DNA of 64,000 bases from Comamonas testosteroni (lineage in GTDB: Bacteria; Pseudomonadota; Gammaproteobacteria; Burkholderiales; Burkholderiaceae_C): contig NZ_AWOR01000049.1 in the NCBI RefSeq assembly GCF_000761245.1, positions 26,395-90,394 of the forward strand. The letters run 5' to 3'. Position numbers and translations under genes: made by a program. How positions within the stretch are numbered: the first letter of the stretch is position 1; each line of letters opens with the position of its first letter. Below the pieces are notes generated by a model that saw only the letters and a program-made list of their open reading frames with translations, had not been told where the DNA came from and did no database searches. Shown piece after piece: positions 51,836 to 60,022 of the stretch.

Positions 51836-52840
51836 ATGCCTGTTTCCCGAAGAATCCTGCTGCGCGTTGCCACGAAGCTTTCCTTGACCCTGATTGCCGC
51901 GACTACTGTTGCTGCGTATGCTGAATCGGATCCACCGGGTAATCATTGGCCGGCCAAGCCAGTGCGCATCATCGTGCCGGTAGCGCCCGGTGGTAGCGCC
52001 GATAAACTCACGCGTACGCTGGCCGATAAGCTGGCGTTGCTTTGGGGACAGTCGGTGTTGGTCGAGAATGTGCCGGGCGCCAGCGGCACCATCGGAGCGG
52101 CCAAGGTCGCCAAAGCTGCGCCCGATGGTTACACCCTGTTGCAGCAAGGGGAGGGAATCACGCTCAACAGCCTTTTGTTCGCCAAGCTGCCGTACGACTC
52201 GCAAAAGAGCTTCAGTCCCATAATCAAGGCTGTCGTCAATCCTCAGATACTTGTGGTCAATCCATCCACGGGCCTGCACACTCTGAACCAATATATCTCG
52301 CGAGCCAAGTCAAGGTCTCAGAGCATTAGCCTCGCATTGCCCGGCAATGGCGGCATTGCCCATGTGGCGCATGAAATTCTCTCTCAAAGGACTGGTGCAC
52401 AAGTCAACTACATTCCTTACTCTGGTGGAGGCCCCGCTACGCTCGACGTCCTTGGAGGCCATGCCGACGCTACCCTGATCACGCTTGCTGCAGTCACTGA
52501 ATACGTGCGTGCCGGGAAATTGCGTGCTTTGGCAGTCACCACGCCTTACCGCTCGGATGCCCTGCCCGATGTGCCAACCGTGGCCGAGGCTGGCGTGCCT
52601 GGCTTTGCAGTCGAAAGCTGGCAGGGATACTTCGCACCGGCGGGTACGCCTCAGCAAGTGATCGAGAAGATCAACAACGACATGCGCGCTGTGTTGCAGA
52701 CACCGGATGTTCGCGAGCAGCTAGAAAAGCTCGGCTTCAAAGTTGCAGGAGGTAGTTCAAAGGATCTTGCTCAAAGCTTGCGTGTTGAGCGTCCGTTTTA
52801 TGCGAAGGCAATCAATGCAGCGGGACTGACGCTGCGTTGA
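51836..52840 (+). CDS. Bug/TctC periplasmic solute receptor
   Basis: A 334-residue receptor. The signal peptide is at about 5-29 (LRVATKLSLTLIAATTVAAY), followed by VRIIVPVAPGGSADKLTRTL and NVPGASGTIGAAKVAKAAPD. It is divergent from the sulfur operon with about 175 bases between, so it may share its control, although the operon already has its own ABC receptors. No TctAB partner is present. The right flank is a restriction gene fragment. Confidence 0.88.
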   Translation: MPVSRRILLRVATKLSLTLIAATTVAAYAESDPPGNHWPAKPVRIIVPVAPGGSADKLTRTLADKLALLWGQSVLVENVPGASGTIGAAKVAKAAPDGYTLLQQGEGITLNSLLFAKLPYDSQKSFSPIIKAVVNPQILVVNPSTGLHTLNQYISRAKSRSQSISLALPGNGGIAHVAHEILSQRTGAQVNYIPYSGGGPATLDVLGGHADATLITLAAVTEYVRAGKLRALAVTTPYRSDALPDVPTVAEAGVPGFAVESWQGYFAPAGTPQQVIEKINNDMRAVLQTPDVREQLEKLGFKVAGGSSKDLAQSLRVERPFYAKAINAAGLTLR

Positions 52841-52867
52841 CGAAGTGCAAACCGATAAGTCACTTGA

Positions 52868-53332
52868 ATGACGACTCAGCGACTAGGCGACGATGATTAC
52901 TACGCCCAGGAGTTGTTTGAAACCGAAGAGTTGACGGGCTACCTGAAGAACTTGGTGCAGAACACGCAGAAGTCTGTGTACCAGCACGTGGTCTACGACT
53001 CTGCCGTTGAACGTGACTTTGCTGAAGCCTTAGAGAAAAATGAGGCTGCGAGGGTTTACGCGAAACTGCCGGGCTGGTTCAAGGTGCCCACGCCCTTAGG
53101 AACTTACAACCCTGACTGGGCCGTGCTGATCGAACGCGATGGCCAAGAGCGTTTGTACTTTGTGGTTGAGACGAAAAGCAGCCTGTTTGAAGAAGATCTG
53201 CGTGCTCGCGAGGGCAGCAAGATCAAGTGCGGGGCTGCACACTTTGCAGCCTTGGCTGCGGGTGAAAACCCAGCAATTTACGGAAAATTCAAAGATGTTA
53301 ATGGCTTGATGGAAAAGGTGTTAGAGCACTAA
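52868..53332 (+). pseudogene. Type III restriction endonuclease subunit, C-terminal fragment
   Basis: A 154-residue piece that matches the end of type III Res proteins: DDYYAQELFETEELTGYLKN and YAKLPGWFKVPTPLGTYNPD, with the PD-(D/E)xK nuclease residues in NPDWAVLIE and VVETKSS. The helicase part, about 800 residues, and the Mod methylase are absent. The frame starts at an ATG just after the Bug gene stop, so a deletion has joined them. A free nuclease domain could in principle be expressed, but this is more likely debris. Confidence 0.82.
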
Positions 53333-53372
53333 TTTATTATTGTTAGTTTTATTTGTTGATTAAATAAATAAT

Positions 53373-53410
53373 AAAAATCCCGAACTGAGAGAACTCAATT
53401 CGGGATTTTT
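53373..53410 (+). terminator. Rho-independent terminator after the Res fragment
   Basis: Perfect 12-bp arms (AAAAATCCCGAA / TTCGGGATTTTT) enclose a second small stem TGAG/CTCA. A-run before and T-run after make it work in both directions. It is the natural terminator of the former restriction gene. Confidence 0.82.
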
Positions 53411-53590
53411 ATTCTGCTGTTGCCCAGAATTTTTCATTTCTTCTCATCGCAGTGGTTGCTTGATTTCCTAAGGTATCTTCTTGAAGTCACAGTTCGGGTG
53501 CCGTTTTCACACAAAACTGATCCTGTCTGTGGCCAGTCGGCTATGCCGCGTTGTCGCTGTGATGGCATTCTTAAAAAGAAAAAACTATAT

Positions 53591-53628
53591 GACATACAGC
53601 CCTGCGCATCATGCACGGGCTGTATGTC
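53591..53628 (-). terminator. Rho-independent terminator after the lipoprotein gene
   Basis: The arms GACATACAGCCC and GGGCTGTATGTC pair perfectly around a 14-base loop. On the minus strand the hairpin is followed by ATATAG and a long T-run, so it ends transcription of the lipoprotein gene. The remaining 53411-53590 interval shows no convincing gene. Confidence 0.78.
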
Positions 53629-53651
53629 TTGCTTTTTGAAGATCAGCTGCT

Positions 53652-54473
53652 TCAGAGAGATCGCCAACCATTATCAGTTTTTTGCATATAAATGCTACTG
53701 GCCATGTTTATCTCCTGAGGCTCGAACCACCGAATGTCATCTTTTTCGAAACCAAAGTCCATTACGACAATCATGCGACCAAGACCTCCAGAAATAAGGC
53801 TGCTGGTTGTAATAGGAATGTATTTTTTCATCTCCGTAGAACTACCACAGCCTTTGGTGTAATAGTCAGAAACCACCGCATCGATCTTGCCATAGACTTT
53901 GGCATTGCGCATATCATCATCGTAATGAGCATAGAGAATTTTTAACTCTGCTTTCGCATCATTAAGAAATTCTTCATGTTCTTTCATCGCTCTGTATTCG
54001 GGAGCTGTCGCTTTCCATTGCTCTAGGGCAGTACGATAATTATTTTCTTGTTCGGCGTTGGCTCCCCATTCAGGCGATCGCGGCTTTGTTTTGGAGTTCG
54101 TCACTGCTGCAGTGTATTGATGGTGTTCATTTTCGGTTTGTTTTACGAGTTCCGTAGATGATTTAATTTGTCGCTCAGACTCGCCAATAGTAACACTTTC
54201 TTTATTATATAAATTTTTCAATTTTTCGAGATGGCTGTAATTTTTTAGCTTGACAGTGTATTCGAGATCTACCTTGTAGTATTTTTCATCTTGGTGGCCA
54301 TTAGTTTTCTTAATATTTGTGATGAGCATGTTTTCACAAGAAGAAAACTTGGCTTCGATGTAGTCTTCAATATCGCCAGTGCTAGGAGTGCTAGAGCCGC
54401 AGGCGGTTATGAAGACCCCAATGAATGTACTTATAGCGATCTGAATAATGCCTTTATTCGAAATAATTTTCAT
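53652..54473 (-). CDS. Putative lipoprotein of unknown function
   Basis: A 273-residue protein with a lipoprotein signal (IIQIAISTFIGVFITACGSS; lipobox ITAC, Cys at 25). The mature part has a Glu/Lys-rich, helical, probably coiled middle region (about 85-195) and a C-terminal domain ending IYMQKTDNGWRSL. I do not recognise the family; the C-terminal YMQKTDNGW phrase is seen in accessory small lipoproteins of enterobacteria and betaproteobacteria. Lower GC than neighbours, consistent with acquired DNA. Own terminator on the left. Confidence 0.72.
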   Translation of the reverse strand: MKIISNKGIIQIAISTFIGVFITACGSSTPSTGDIEDYIEAKFSSCENMLITNIKKTNGHQDEKYYKVDLEYTVKLKNYSHLEKLKNLYNKESVTIGESERQIKSSTELVKQTENEHHQYTAAVTNSKTKPRSPEWGANAEQENNYRTALEQWKATAPEYRAMKEHEEFLNDAKAELKILYAHYDDDMRNAKVYGKIDAVVSDYYTKGCGSSTEMKKYIPITTSSLISGGLGRMIVVMDFGFEKDDIRWFEPQEINMASSIYMQKTDNGWRSL

Positions 54474-54574
54474 GAATTCCCTCGTTGGTTTTGTATTGAC
54501 TATGAATACCCGTTTTCAGCGGGTAATGAACTTGAAGTCGGTCTGGTTCGTTGGTTGTTTTTTCCCATTCAGCA

Positions 54575-54611
54575 AGCCCACAGGAATTGCTTGAGGCGGC
54601 TCCTGTGGGCT
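54575..54611. repeat. 11-bp inverted repeat between XRE and lipoprotein genes
   Basis: The arms AGCCCACAGGA and TCCTGTGGGCT enclose 15 bases. It lies directly after the XRE gene stop on the minus strand but has no T-run, so it is a weak terminator candidate or an element-internal structure. Confidence 0.45.
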
Positions 54612-54654
54612 GCTAAGAGCTAATGCGAAGAGATGGGCGGCACTGTGCCAGTCA

Positions 54655-55005
54655 CTACAACTGCTTTCCCTTTTTACGAAGGGCGCGAGCTTTGGATGCA
54701 AAGGCCTGAAACGGAATCACTCGACTTGGTTGAGCCAGGTTCGCAAAGTCCGCATCCAGTGCTGCAAAGAATTCAGATGGCTTCAGATGGAGGGCGCGGA
54801 TGATGCGCTCCATGCTCGTCAGTGTGACGTTGCGCTCGCCACGCTCCACGCCGCCCAGATAGCTGCGGTCCAGGCCGCAGTACTGTGCAAAGGTCTCCTG
54901 CGAGAACCCTTGCTCCCTGCGTAAATGCCGAACGACTTTCCCGAATGCCTGCAGCACGGGGAGCCTGGGCGGTTCGGAGTTCGGCGGAGATGCTTTTTTA
55001 TCCAT
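54655..55005 (-). CDS. XRE-family regulator
   Basis: A 116-residue protein with a Cro/CI-type helix-turn-helix at about 25-82 (LRREQGFSQETFAQYCGLDR, SYLGGVERGERNVTLTSMER). The C-terminal extension (about 83-116) is basic. Such small regulators often accompany restriction-modification or mobile genes; here it follows the YqaJ/DUF932 module on the same strand and precedes the lipoprotein gene. Confidence 0.86.
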   Translation of the reverse strand: MDKKASPPNSEPPRLPVLQAFGKVVRHLRREQGFSQETFAQYCGLDRSYLGGVERGERNVTLTSMERIIRALHLKPSEFFAALDADFANLAQPSRVIPFQAFASKARALRKKGKQL

Positions 55006-55092
55006 AGGCGCTATGGTTACAAGAGCACACGAACTTGGCTACAGACCATAAATCCACGGTTTTATGGGCCACGGCTGATAAGTTCACGGCCT

Positions 55093-56247
55093 TTACGCAT
55101 ACGGCCTATGAGTACCATGTGCGCCATGGGCTCTCTGATGACGCATTCCTTGGGGCCTGGCCTCGGTGTCCGTGGTCGGCCCTGCAGGTGTGTCAGCTTC
55201 TTCTGGCATAGGGTTATAGGGATAGAACTCCTCCACGATGTCTGCAACCTCATCAGGCGAGTCTTCAAAGCTGCCATTGGCATAGCCCAGGCGGGCCGCT
55301 TCATCCAAAGCCGTCTGATCAAACCCTGCCGTCTGGCGCTGAGCCGTCAGCTCTTGGGCCTGAGCAATCGCAGCATTCAGAGACAGGCCACTGCGCACGA
55401 TCAGATCGGCGTAGAAGATGGCTGAACGATGAGACTGTGTGGTGGACTTGCCTCGCAGCTTGAGCTCCAGTGACATGGAGGCCAGATGCCCCCCAGACAC
55501 GGCCGCGAAGTACTGCAGCCGGGCTGCCAAAGTCCGGATGCTGTTGAACCCTGTGGTCCTGAACACAAAGCTGCCCAGTTCATCGCTGTCACCGATGAGC
55601 AGATTCAAACGCCCATAGGGCTTGCATCCCTCCTTGCCAAACAAGCAGATATCGGGCCCAGGGCAGGGCATGGACTCCAGCCCCTTGCTGGTCACGCGTT
55701 TGCAGCTCTCCCCATCTCCCACACAGACAGGCCTGGCCGTTGTGCGATCAAACAAGGTGTAGTTGGCGCGCAGATTCAGATCGGGGTCATTGAACAGCAC
55801 TCGCACTGGAATACTGCGCAGCTTGCGCCGTGCAGAGACGGGAGTTACGGGCAATGATGCGGAAGATGCTGGCTCCATCGCCTGATCTGCATTGGCATCC
55901 GCGGCAACTCCCATCTTCTCCTTGAGCGACCGCTTGCCGGAGCGAACAGGCCGAGTGGTCGGAATGGGCTGGGTGGCTTGCTCCACATCTGCGGTGCTGC
56001 GATCGCCATTACCCCCGTCAGACAAGGAAGGCTGCGAGCCTTCATTTATGCCGCCGTGTGCCTTGTCGGTAGCCAGACGCAGTGCTTCATTGAGCGGATG
56101 CAAGACCCACTGCCCACGAGACTGCACCTGTGTGGTGATGGTGAATTCATCATCTTTCTCGGGCAGACGCTTGCCATTGCGCTCCACCACCTTGCCAATG
56201 GCAATCCGGCCAATCACCGGAGGCGTAATCATCAAACCTTTGATCAT
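55093..56247 (-). CDS. Conserved mobile-element protein with a four-Cys motif
   Basis: A 384-residue protein found with YqaJ and DUF932 genes on plasmids and integrative elements, usually annotated as 'hydrolase or metal-binding protein'. A central cluster (GDGESCKRVTSKGLESMPCP, then DICLFGKEGCKPYGRLNLLI) contains four Cys that could bind Zn or an Fe-S cluster. The N-terminus MIKGLMITPPVIGRIAIGKV is shared with the decayed copy at 25915. GGAG precedes the chosen ATG; the 13 upstream codons are not conserved. The tail is His/Thr-rich. Probable role in single-strand DNA metabolism of the element (inference from neighbours). Confidence 0.78.
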   Translation of the reverse strand: MIKGLMITPPVIGRIAIGKVVERNGKRLPEKDDEFTITTQVQSRGQWVLHPLNEALRLATDKAHGGINEGSQPSLSDGGNGDRSTADVEQATQPIPTTRPVRSGKRSLKEKMGVAADANADQAMEPASSASLPVTPVSARRKLRSIPVRVLFNDPDLNLRANYTLFDRTTARPVCVGDGESCKRVTSKGLESMPCPGPDICLFGKEGCKPYGRLNLLIGDSDELGSFVFRTTGFNSIRTLAARLQYFAAVSGGHLASMSLELKLRGKSTTQSHRSAIFYADLIVRSGLSLNAAIAQAQELTAQRQTAGFDQTALDEAARLGYANGSFEDSPDEVADIVEEFYPYNPMPEEADTPAGPTTDTEARPQGMRHQRAHGAHGTHRPYA

Positions 56248-56393
56248 GAGGATCTCCAAAGAAAAAGCCCTCCAAGGTGAAACCAAGGAGGGCGGAGGGA
56301 AAGGGGGATGAATGGGATCGTTGGGTGAATCGCGATGTTGTGAGCAGTACTTTTGCTGCTAAATTGGGTGCGCTAGCAACTCACTGAATCGAG

Positions 56394-56516
56394 ATGAAAC
56401 CCAAGATCAACTTCATTGAGAGGGAGCGCCTTTTCAGGCGCGAGCTCAAGCGACGTCAAGTCAGGTTCTTGCCGACGCAGGTTTTGCGCCGGATATTCGA
56501 AGAGGCCGGCGTCTAG
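56394..56516 (+). CDS. Conserved 40-residue basic small protein, copy 2
   Basis: The frame encodes 40 residues starting MKPKINFIERERLFRRELKR and ending LRRIFEEAGV. It lies in the non-coding gap between the Cys-motif gene and the YqaJ gene but on the opposite strand. Copy 1 at 26409 keeps the same length and stop position with many silent changes, which suggests selection on the peptide. Twelve of the forty residues are Arg or Lys. The function is unknown. Confidence 0.52.
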   Translation: MKPKINFIERERLFRRELKRRQVRFLPTQVLRRIFEEAGV

Positions 56517-56551
56517 GCTCTCTACGCTGGATAAGGGCCGTCTCCAAGATT

Positions 56552-57607
56552 TCAAGCCTCGACCGGCTCATGGACACAGAAGCGTCGTGAACCGGGCTTG
56601 GGACTCATAAAGCGCTGAGCCAATGTGGGATGTGCCTGGACAAACTCACTGGTGTTGAAAGCCTGCCCGTCCTTGCTGCGCTTCCAGGTCACGGAGCCGC
56701 CAGAGGCAAACAAGGCCTTGCTGGCTTCTCCCATGTGCATCTGAATGCGCTGGCGCAAACTGGCTTCGTGCTTTTGCACGGCATCGAGAGCGGTGCGGAC
56801 TTGCAGCAGTTCGTCGAACGTCGCGTTGAGCTCCTGGTCCTCGCTGAGATCCACTTGATCACCCACATCGGCAGGGAACAGGCAGCGTAAAGCCTTATTA
56901 CTGCTGTCTGAGCCATCGCCGGCAGGCGCAATGCCTTGCTGAACCATGTCCCAGAACTGCTTTTCCAAAGCGATCAGGCGAGCGATCAAAGCCTCATCCC
57001 TTTCGATGCGAAAAATTCGCAACTCCTGTCCACCGACCAACACGGCGACATCAGCGGCACGATGGCCTGTCACGGCCAACTGGTGCATCACTTGCAACTG
57101 GACATACTCCGGAACACCATCACTCCACAGACGCGCCCCTTGGATACCTGCGGTCTTGCACTCCAGAATTTGAACATCCGAAGCGCCGACCACTTCGCGA
57201 TCTACGTTAGCCAGCATCCAAGGGTGTTCAGGGTGCTGCAGCACCGCATTCACTTTGCGCACCTTGTTGCCTGTGCGCTTGGTGTAGTGCGCAGCCACGA
57301 TGGGTTCGAGTAAAGTGCCCCAGAACATGGGGCTGGTGTCGTCCGAGTGATCTACAGCCGGCAATAGCGCTCCCTTGCCGGTCTTTTGCATCCACAACTC
57401 CAGTTGCGACTGATAGGGGTTGAGGCCAATAGCCGCTGCGGCATCCGAGCTGCCAATACCGGTACGGCGAATCTCCAGCCAGTCATCACGCTCCATATCC
57501 TTAGTCGACACCAAGCGCAGGGCCACTCCTTTGCGGGGCGAACGGGCAGGGGGCGAGTGTGCTGCAGGAGCAGCATGCCCCGAAGGGCTCACCAAGTGCA
57601 AGGACAT
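56552..57607 (-). CDS. YqaJ-type viral recombinase (exonuclease)
   Basis: A 351-residue protein of the lambda-exonuclease/YqaJ fold. RRTGIGSSDAAAAIGLNPYQ (about 43-62), EPIVAAHYTKRTGN, LANVDREVV and the ILECKTAG motif supply the D/ExK nuclease residues. Acts as a 5'-3' exonuclease in phage- or ICE-borne recombination with a single-strand annealing protein. AAGGAG precedes the ATG. A C-terminal extension from about 200 (ELRIFRIERDEALIARLIAL) is as long as the nuclease part. A truncated copy lies at 26564. Confidence 0.88.
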   Translation of the reverse strand: MSLHLVSPSGHAAPAAHSPPARSPRKGVALRLVSTKDMERDDWLEIRRTGIGSSDAAAAIGLNPYQSQLELWMQKTGKGALLPAVDHSDDTSPMFWGTLLEPIVAAHYTKRTGNKVRKVNAVLQHPEHPWMLANVDREVVGASDVQILECKTAGIQGARLWSDGVPEYVQLQVMHQLAVTGHRAADVAVLVGGQELRIFRIERDEALIARLIALEKQFWDMVQQGIAPAGDGSDSSNKALRCLFPADVGDQVDLSEDQELNATFDELLQVRTALDAVQKHEASLRQRIQMHMGEASKALFASGGSVTWKRSKDGQAFNTSEFVQAHPTLAQRFMSPKPGSRRFCVHEPVEA

Positions 57608-57751
57608 ACAAAACTCCTTCGCCCGTAAATTGCGGGCATAAAAGAGCCACCTCAAAAGGTGGCTTGGGTTGGAGGAAAGCAAAGAAGGTCAAAGAGGTGT
57701 GAATCGCCCGAAGACGACCAACAACATCTGCAGTCAGCCATAGCCGCTCAG

Positions 57752-58735
57752 TCAGGCCACCAGTTGCAGCGCATGGTCGAGCGCACGCTGCTTGATCACA
57801 GAGCCTTGGCCGAACCAGGCGCTGTCCAGGCGGTTGTCCTGGCTGCGAGCTTGCTTCTCATGGTCCACAAACTCCGTGACGGAGCAGAGCAGACCCCAGG
57901 CCGTGTCCTTGGCTGCATGCATCTCAGCACCACGACCATGACCTTCGTAGAGCATCTGCACCTTTTTGAGCGCACGCTCATTGGTCAGACCTACCGTGGG
58001 ATCGGAATGCTGATCCGTATTGCAGATCACCTTGAGAAAATAGTTCATCGCCTCATGGGTCTTGATCTTGCGCTCGGCCAGCGTCTTCATGCGGTACATA
58101 AAGCTATCCCATTGGCCCACGGCGACACCCAACTGACGCTTGACCGCCTGGGCATCAAAAGCCGTGCTGTGGGGGACTTTGACGGCACTGGCCCCATCAC
58201 GCAGCGCAATGGTCAGCGTGTTATTGCAGACCACACGCACTGTCGTCGGCATCGCCACTGTGGCCAGAGTCCCATCGCAGGAGGTGGCCAGCAGCAAATA
58301 GCCATTGACGACATCTTTGCCCTTGAGAGCTGCCGACTTCCCGGTACGAGCTAAAGCCCAGAATTTGCGTCCAGCTTTGAGCACGCCTGCCGTTTCCAAT
58401 TCATAACCGGCCACTTCCGTCAGATCCCTATAAAACTCCAAGACCTGCTGGGGCTGAACCACTTGGTAACGGCTGCCCACGACAGATAAAGGAGCTTGGG
58501 TATCGCTGCGGTACAAAACCTTTTGTTCAGGAAACTCCTTGGGCTCCCCATATATGCCGGATAGACCTGAGTTTCCATCCGTGGCCAGATAACGAACCGG
58601 CGCTTCCTGAATACGCCAGTCCATACCTGCAGCTTGTGCCCAGGCATCAATGCTCTGTTTGGCGGGTAGGGCGTGGCCGAGTTCATGCCAAGGAGTTTGG
58701 CCGACATAAGCCATGGTTTCTACGAGATGTGCCAT
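57752..58735 (-). CDS. DUF932 phage/plasmid-like protein
   Basis: A 327-residue DUF932 protein: start MAHLVETMAYVGQTPWHELG, VVGSRYQVVQPQQVLEFYRD, VVCNNTLTIALRDG and LKVICNTDQ are family features. DUF932 proteins are common on plasmids, phages and ICEs beside recombination genes; their biochemical role is not settled. It precedes the YqaJ gene in the same direction. Like its neighbours it is GC-rich, in contrast to the AT-rich DNA to its right. Confidence 0.86.
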   Translation of the reverse strand: MAHLVETMAYVGQTPWHELGHALPAKQSIDAWAQAAGMDWRIQEAPVRYLATDGNSGLSGIYGEPKEFPEQKVLYRSDTQAPLSVVGSRYQVVQPQQVLEFYRDLTEVAGYELETAGVLKAGRKFWALARTGKSAALKGKDVVNGYLLLATSCDGTLATVAMPTTVRVVCNNTLTIALRDGASAVKVPHSTAFDAQAVKRQLGVAVGQWDSFMYRMKTLAERKIKTHEAMNYFLKVICNTDQHSDPTVGLTNERALKKVQMLYEGHGRGAEMHAAKDTAWGLLCSVTEFVDHEKQARSQDNRLDSAWFGQGSVIKQRALDHALQLVA

Positions 58736-58765
58736 GTTGATTAATTTCGATAAATAAGGAAGTAA

Positions 58766-59104
58766 TTAAGCAGAAGCTTCAGAAAATGAATTTCCGCAGG
58801 ATGCACAAACTAAGTTATCAAGCATGTGTTGGTCGATTTTTTTACCGACGGTTGTGCCTAATTCGCAGCCAATTGCACTACCTGCAATTCCGCCTAAAAC
58901 AGCACCGGCAAGACCACCAGCGGTTGTTCCTGCAGGGCCTACCGTGGATCCTGCGGTCATACCGATTTGGGCGCCTCTGATCGTTCCGGCAAAGCCACCG
59001 GTGGCACCCGCCGCAGTGCCCAAGACACCAAAAAGCTTCTTAGCCCAATTGCGTTGAGCGACCTTGCGACTTCCACAGACAGGGCAAGTTGCATCGTTAT
59101 TCAT
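58766..59104 (-). CDS. Split zinc-ribbon protein with a glycine-zipper core
   Basis: A 112-residue protein. CPVCGSRK at 8-15 and CASCGNSF at about 100-107 form the two halves of one zinc ribbon, separated by an Ala/Gly-rich hydrophobic stretch (about 28-80; GTAAGATGGFAGTIRGAQIG, AGGLAGAVLGGIAGSAIG) with the GxxxG spacing of membrane glycine zippers. The N- and C-termini would meet as a metal site on one side of a membrane hairpin. The family is not recognised by name; comparable proteins occur in phages and accessory regions. Confidence 0.68.
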   Translation of the reverse strand: MNNDATCPVCGSRKVAQRNWAKKLFGVLGTAAGATGGFAGTIRGAQIGMTAGSTVGPAGTTAGGLAGAVLGGIAGSAIGCELGTTVGKKIDQHMLDNLVCASCGNSFSEASA

Positions 59105-59596
59105 AGATTTCCTCTGTGACTACATTTTGGTGGATAAGCCAATGAATTCATTGGCTTAATCGGATGAAGCACATCACCAAGTGTGCTCGCTGTAGTCATA
59201 TGTGATTGAGGAATTTTTGAGTTCAGTTTTCTTGTTCCGGAGCTTCTCTGAAGCCCATTTCTGGGTCACAGAAGAGGAAAATTTTTTATAAAACCTAGCA
59301 AAAAATACAGGTAATGAAGCGATTCCTGAGTGGGCGAATGATGGTCTTCGCCCTGAGGTCTCCGAGGAGGGGAACTAAATCTCTGCTCAATTCGCCTGAT
59401 CTCGAAAATTCCAGAAAGCACAAGCGGTCATCATGGAAAATTCAATAAAAACAATAAGTTGCATAAATTTTTTCTGGGCCTGGTGCTTTTTCCAAAAGTC
59501 AATCTGCTTGGGACAGTAAATTTTAACTTGGTCACGTCGATCGCCAGTGGCCGAGATAGACGATGAAATTCACCTCACTGAAAACAGAGGTGACAA
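59105..59596. other. Non-coding interval at the edge of the AT-rich element
   Basis: No gene is supported in this ~490-base stretch. It contains a small hairpin (GGGCGAA / TTCGCCC at 59332-59353) and the sequence becomes AT-rich rightwards, which fits an element boundary or promoter region for the AlpA-like gene. No repeated end sequence was identified by eye. Confidence 0.4.
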
Positions 59597-59869
59597 ATGA
59601 CTGAACTCGCAAAGCATGACGACCGAAGCCTGGCGCCTGTAGCAGACGCTATCAGCCCGAATATGAGTGTGATCCGCTTGCCCAAGCTGCTTCAAATTCT
59701 GGGCATCTCACGCTCGATGGTGTATTTGAAGATCAACAAGTGCTCGAAGTACTACGACAAAGACTTTCCCTTGCCGATCAAGCTGGGGCAGAAGGCTGTG
59801 GGATGGGTGCTTCAGGATGTTTTCAACTACATAGAGTTGATCAAACAGGGTACTAAATCGTTGAATTAA
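59597..59869 (+). CDS. AlpA-like regulator/excisionase
   Basis: A 90-residue MerR-type helix-turn-helix protein: VIRLPKLLQILGISRSMVYL followed by FPLPIKLGQKAVGWVLQDVF, as in AlpA/Xis proteins of P4-type satellites and integrative elements. They activate integrase or excise the element. GAGGTG lies upstream of the ATG. The two genes that follow after the palindrome are typical element replication genes, so it is probably the element's switch. No integrase is visible in this window. Confidence 0.85.
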   Translation: MTELAKHDDRSLAPVADAISPNMSVIRLPKLLQILGISRSMVYLKINKCSKYYDKDFPLPIKLGQKAVGWVLQDVFNYIELIKQGTKSLN

Positions 59870-59958
59870 ATTCTTATAAATATTAAATTCTATTCTGATA
59901 AAAATCCGGTAAATTACCGTGATTTATCTTATATCTACCATGCGAAATTAATTAATTC

Positions 59959-60002
59959 AAATAGGTTTTATAGATACATATATGTATCTATAAAACCTAT
60001 TT
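59959..60002. repeat. 44-bp perfect palindrome, candidate origin or operator
   Basis: Positions 59959-59980 are the exact reverse complement of 59981-60002, with no spacer, in AT-rich DNA. It ends 20 bases before the Gp2-type gene. A perfect palindrome of this length could extrude as a cruciform and is the kind of structure nicked by rolling-circle initiators; a transcription terminator (A-run/T-run flank is short) or a repressor site are alternatives. Confidence 0.7.
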
Positions 60003-60022
60003 ATTAAACTAAGGAAGTCCTT

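Noticed and set aside
52868..53332. Functional type III restriction system
   Set aside because: Only the nuclease end remains; the helicase and methylase are absent.
53420..53797. 125-residue Cys-rich plus-strand ORF
   Set aside because: It crosses the terminator of the lipoprotein gene and the end of that gene; the Cys-rich part comes from the hairpin sequence, so it is not a zinc-finger gene.
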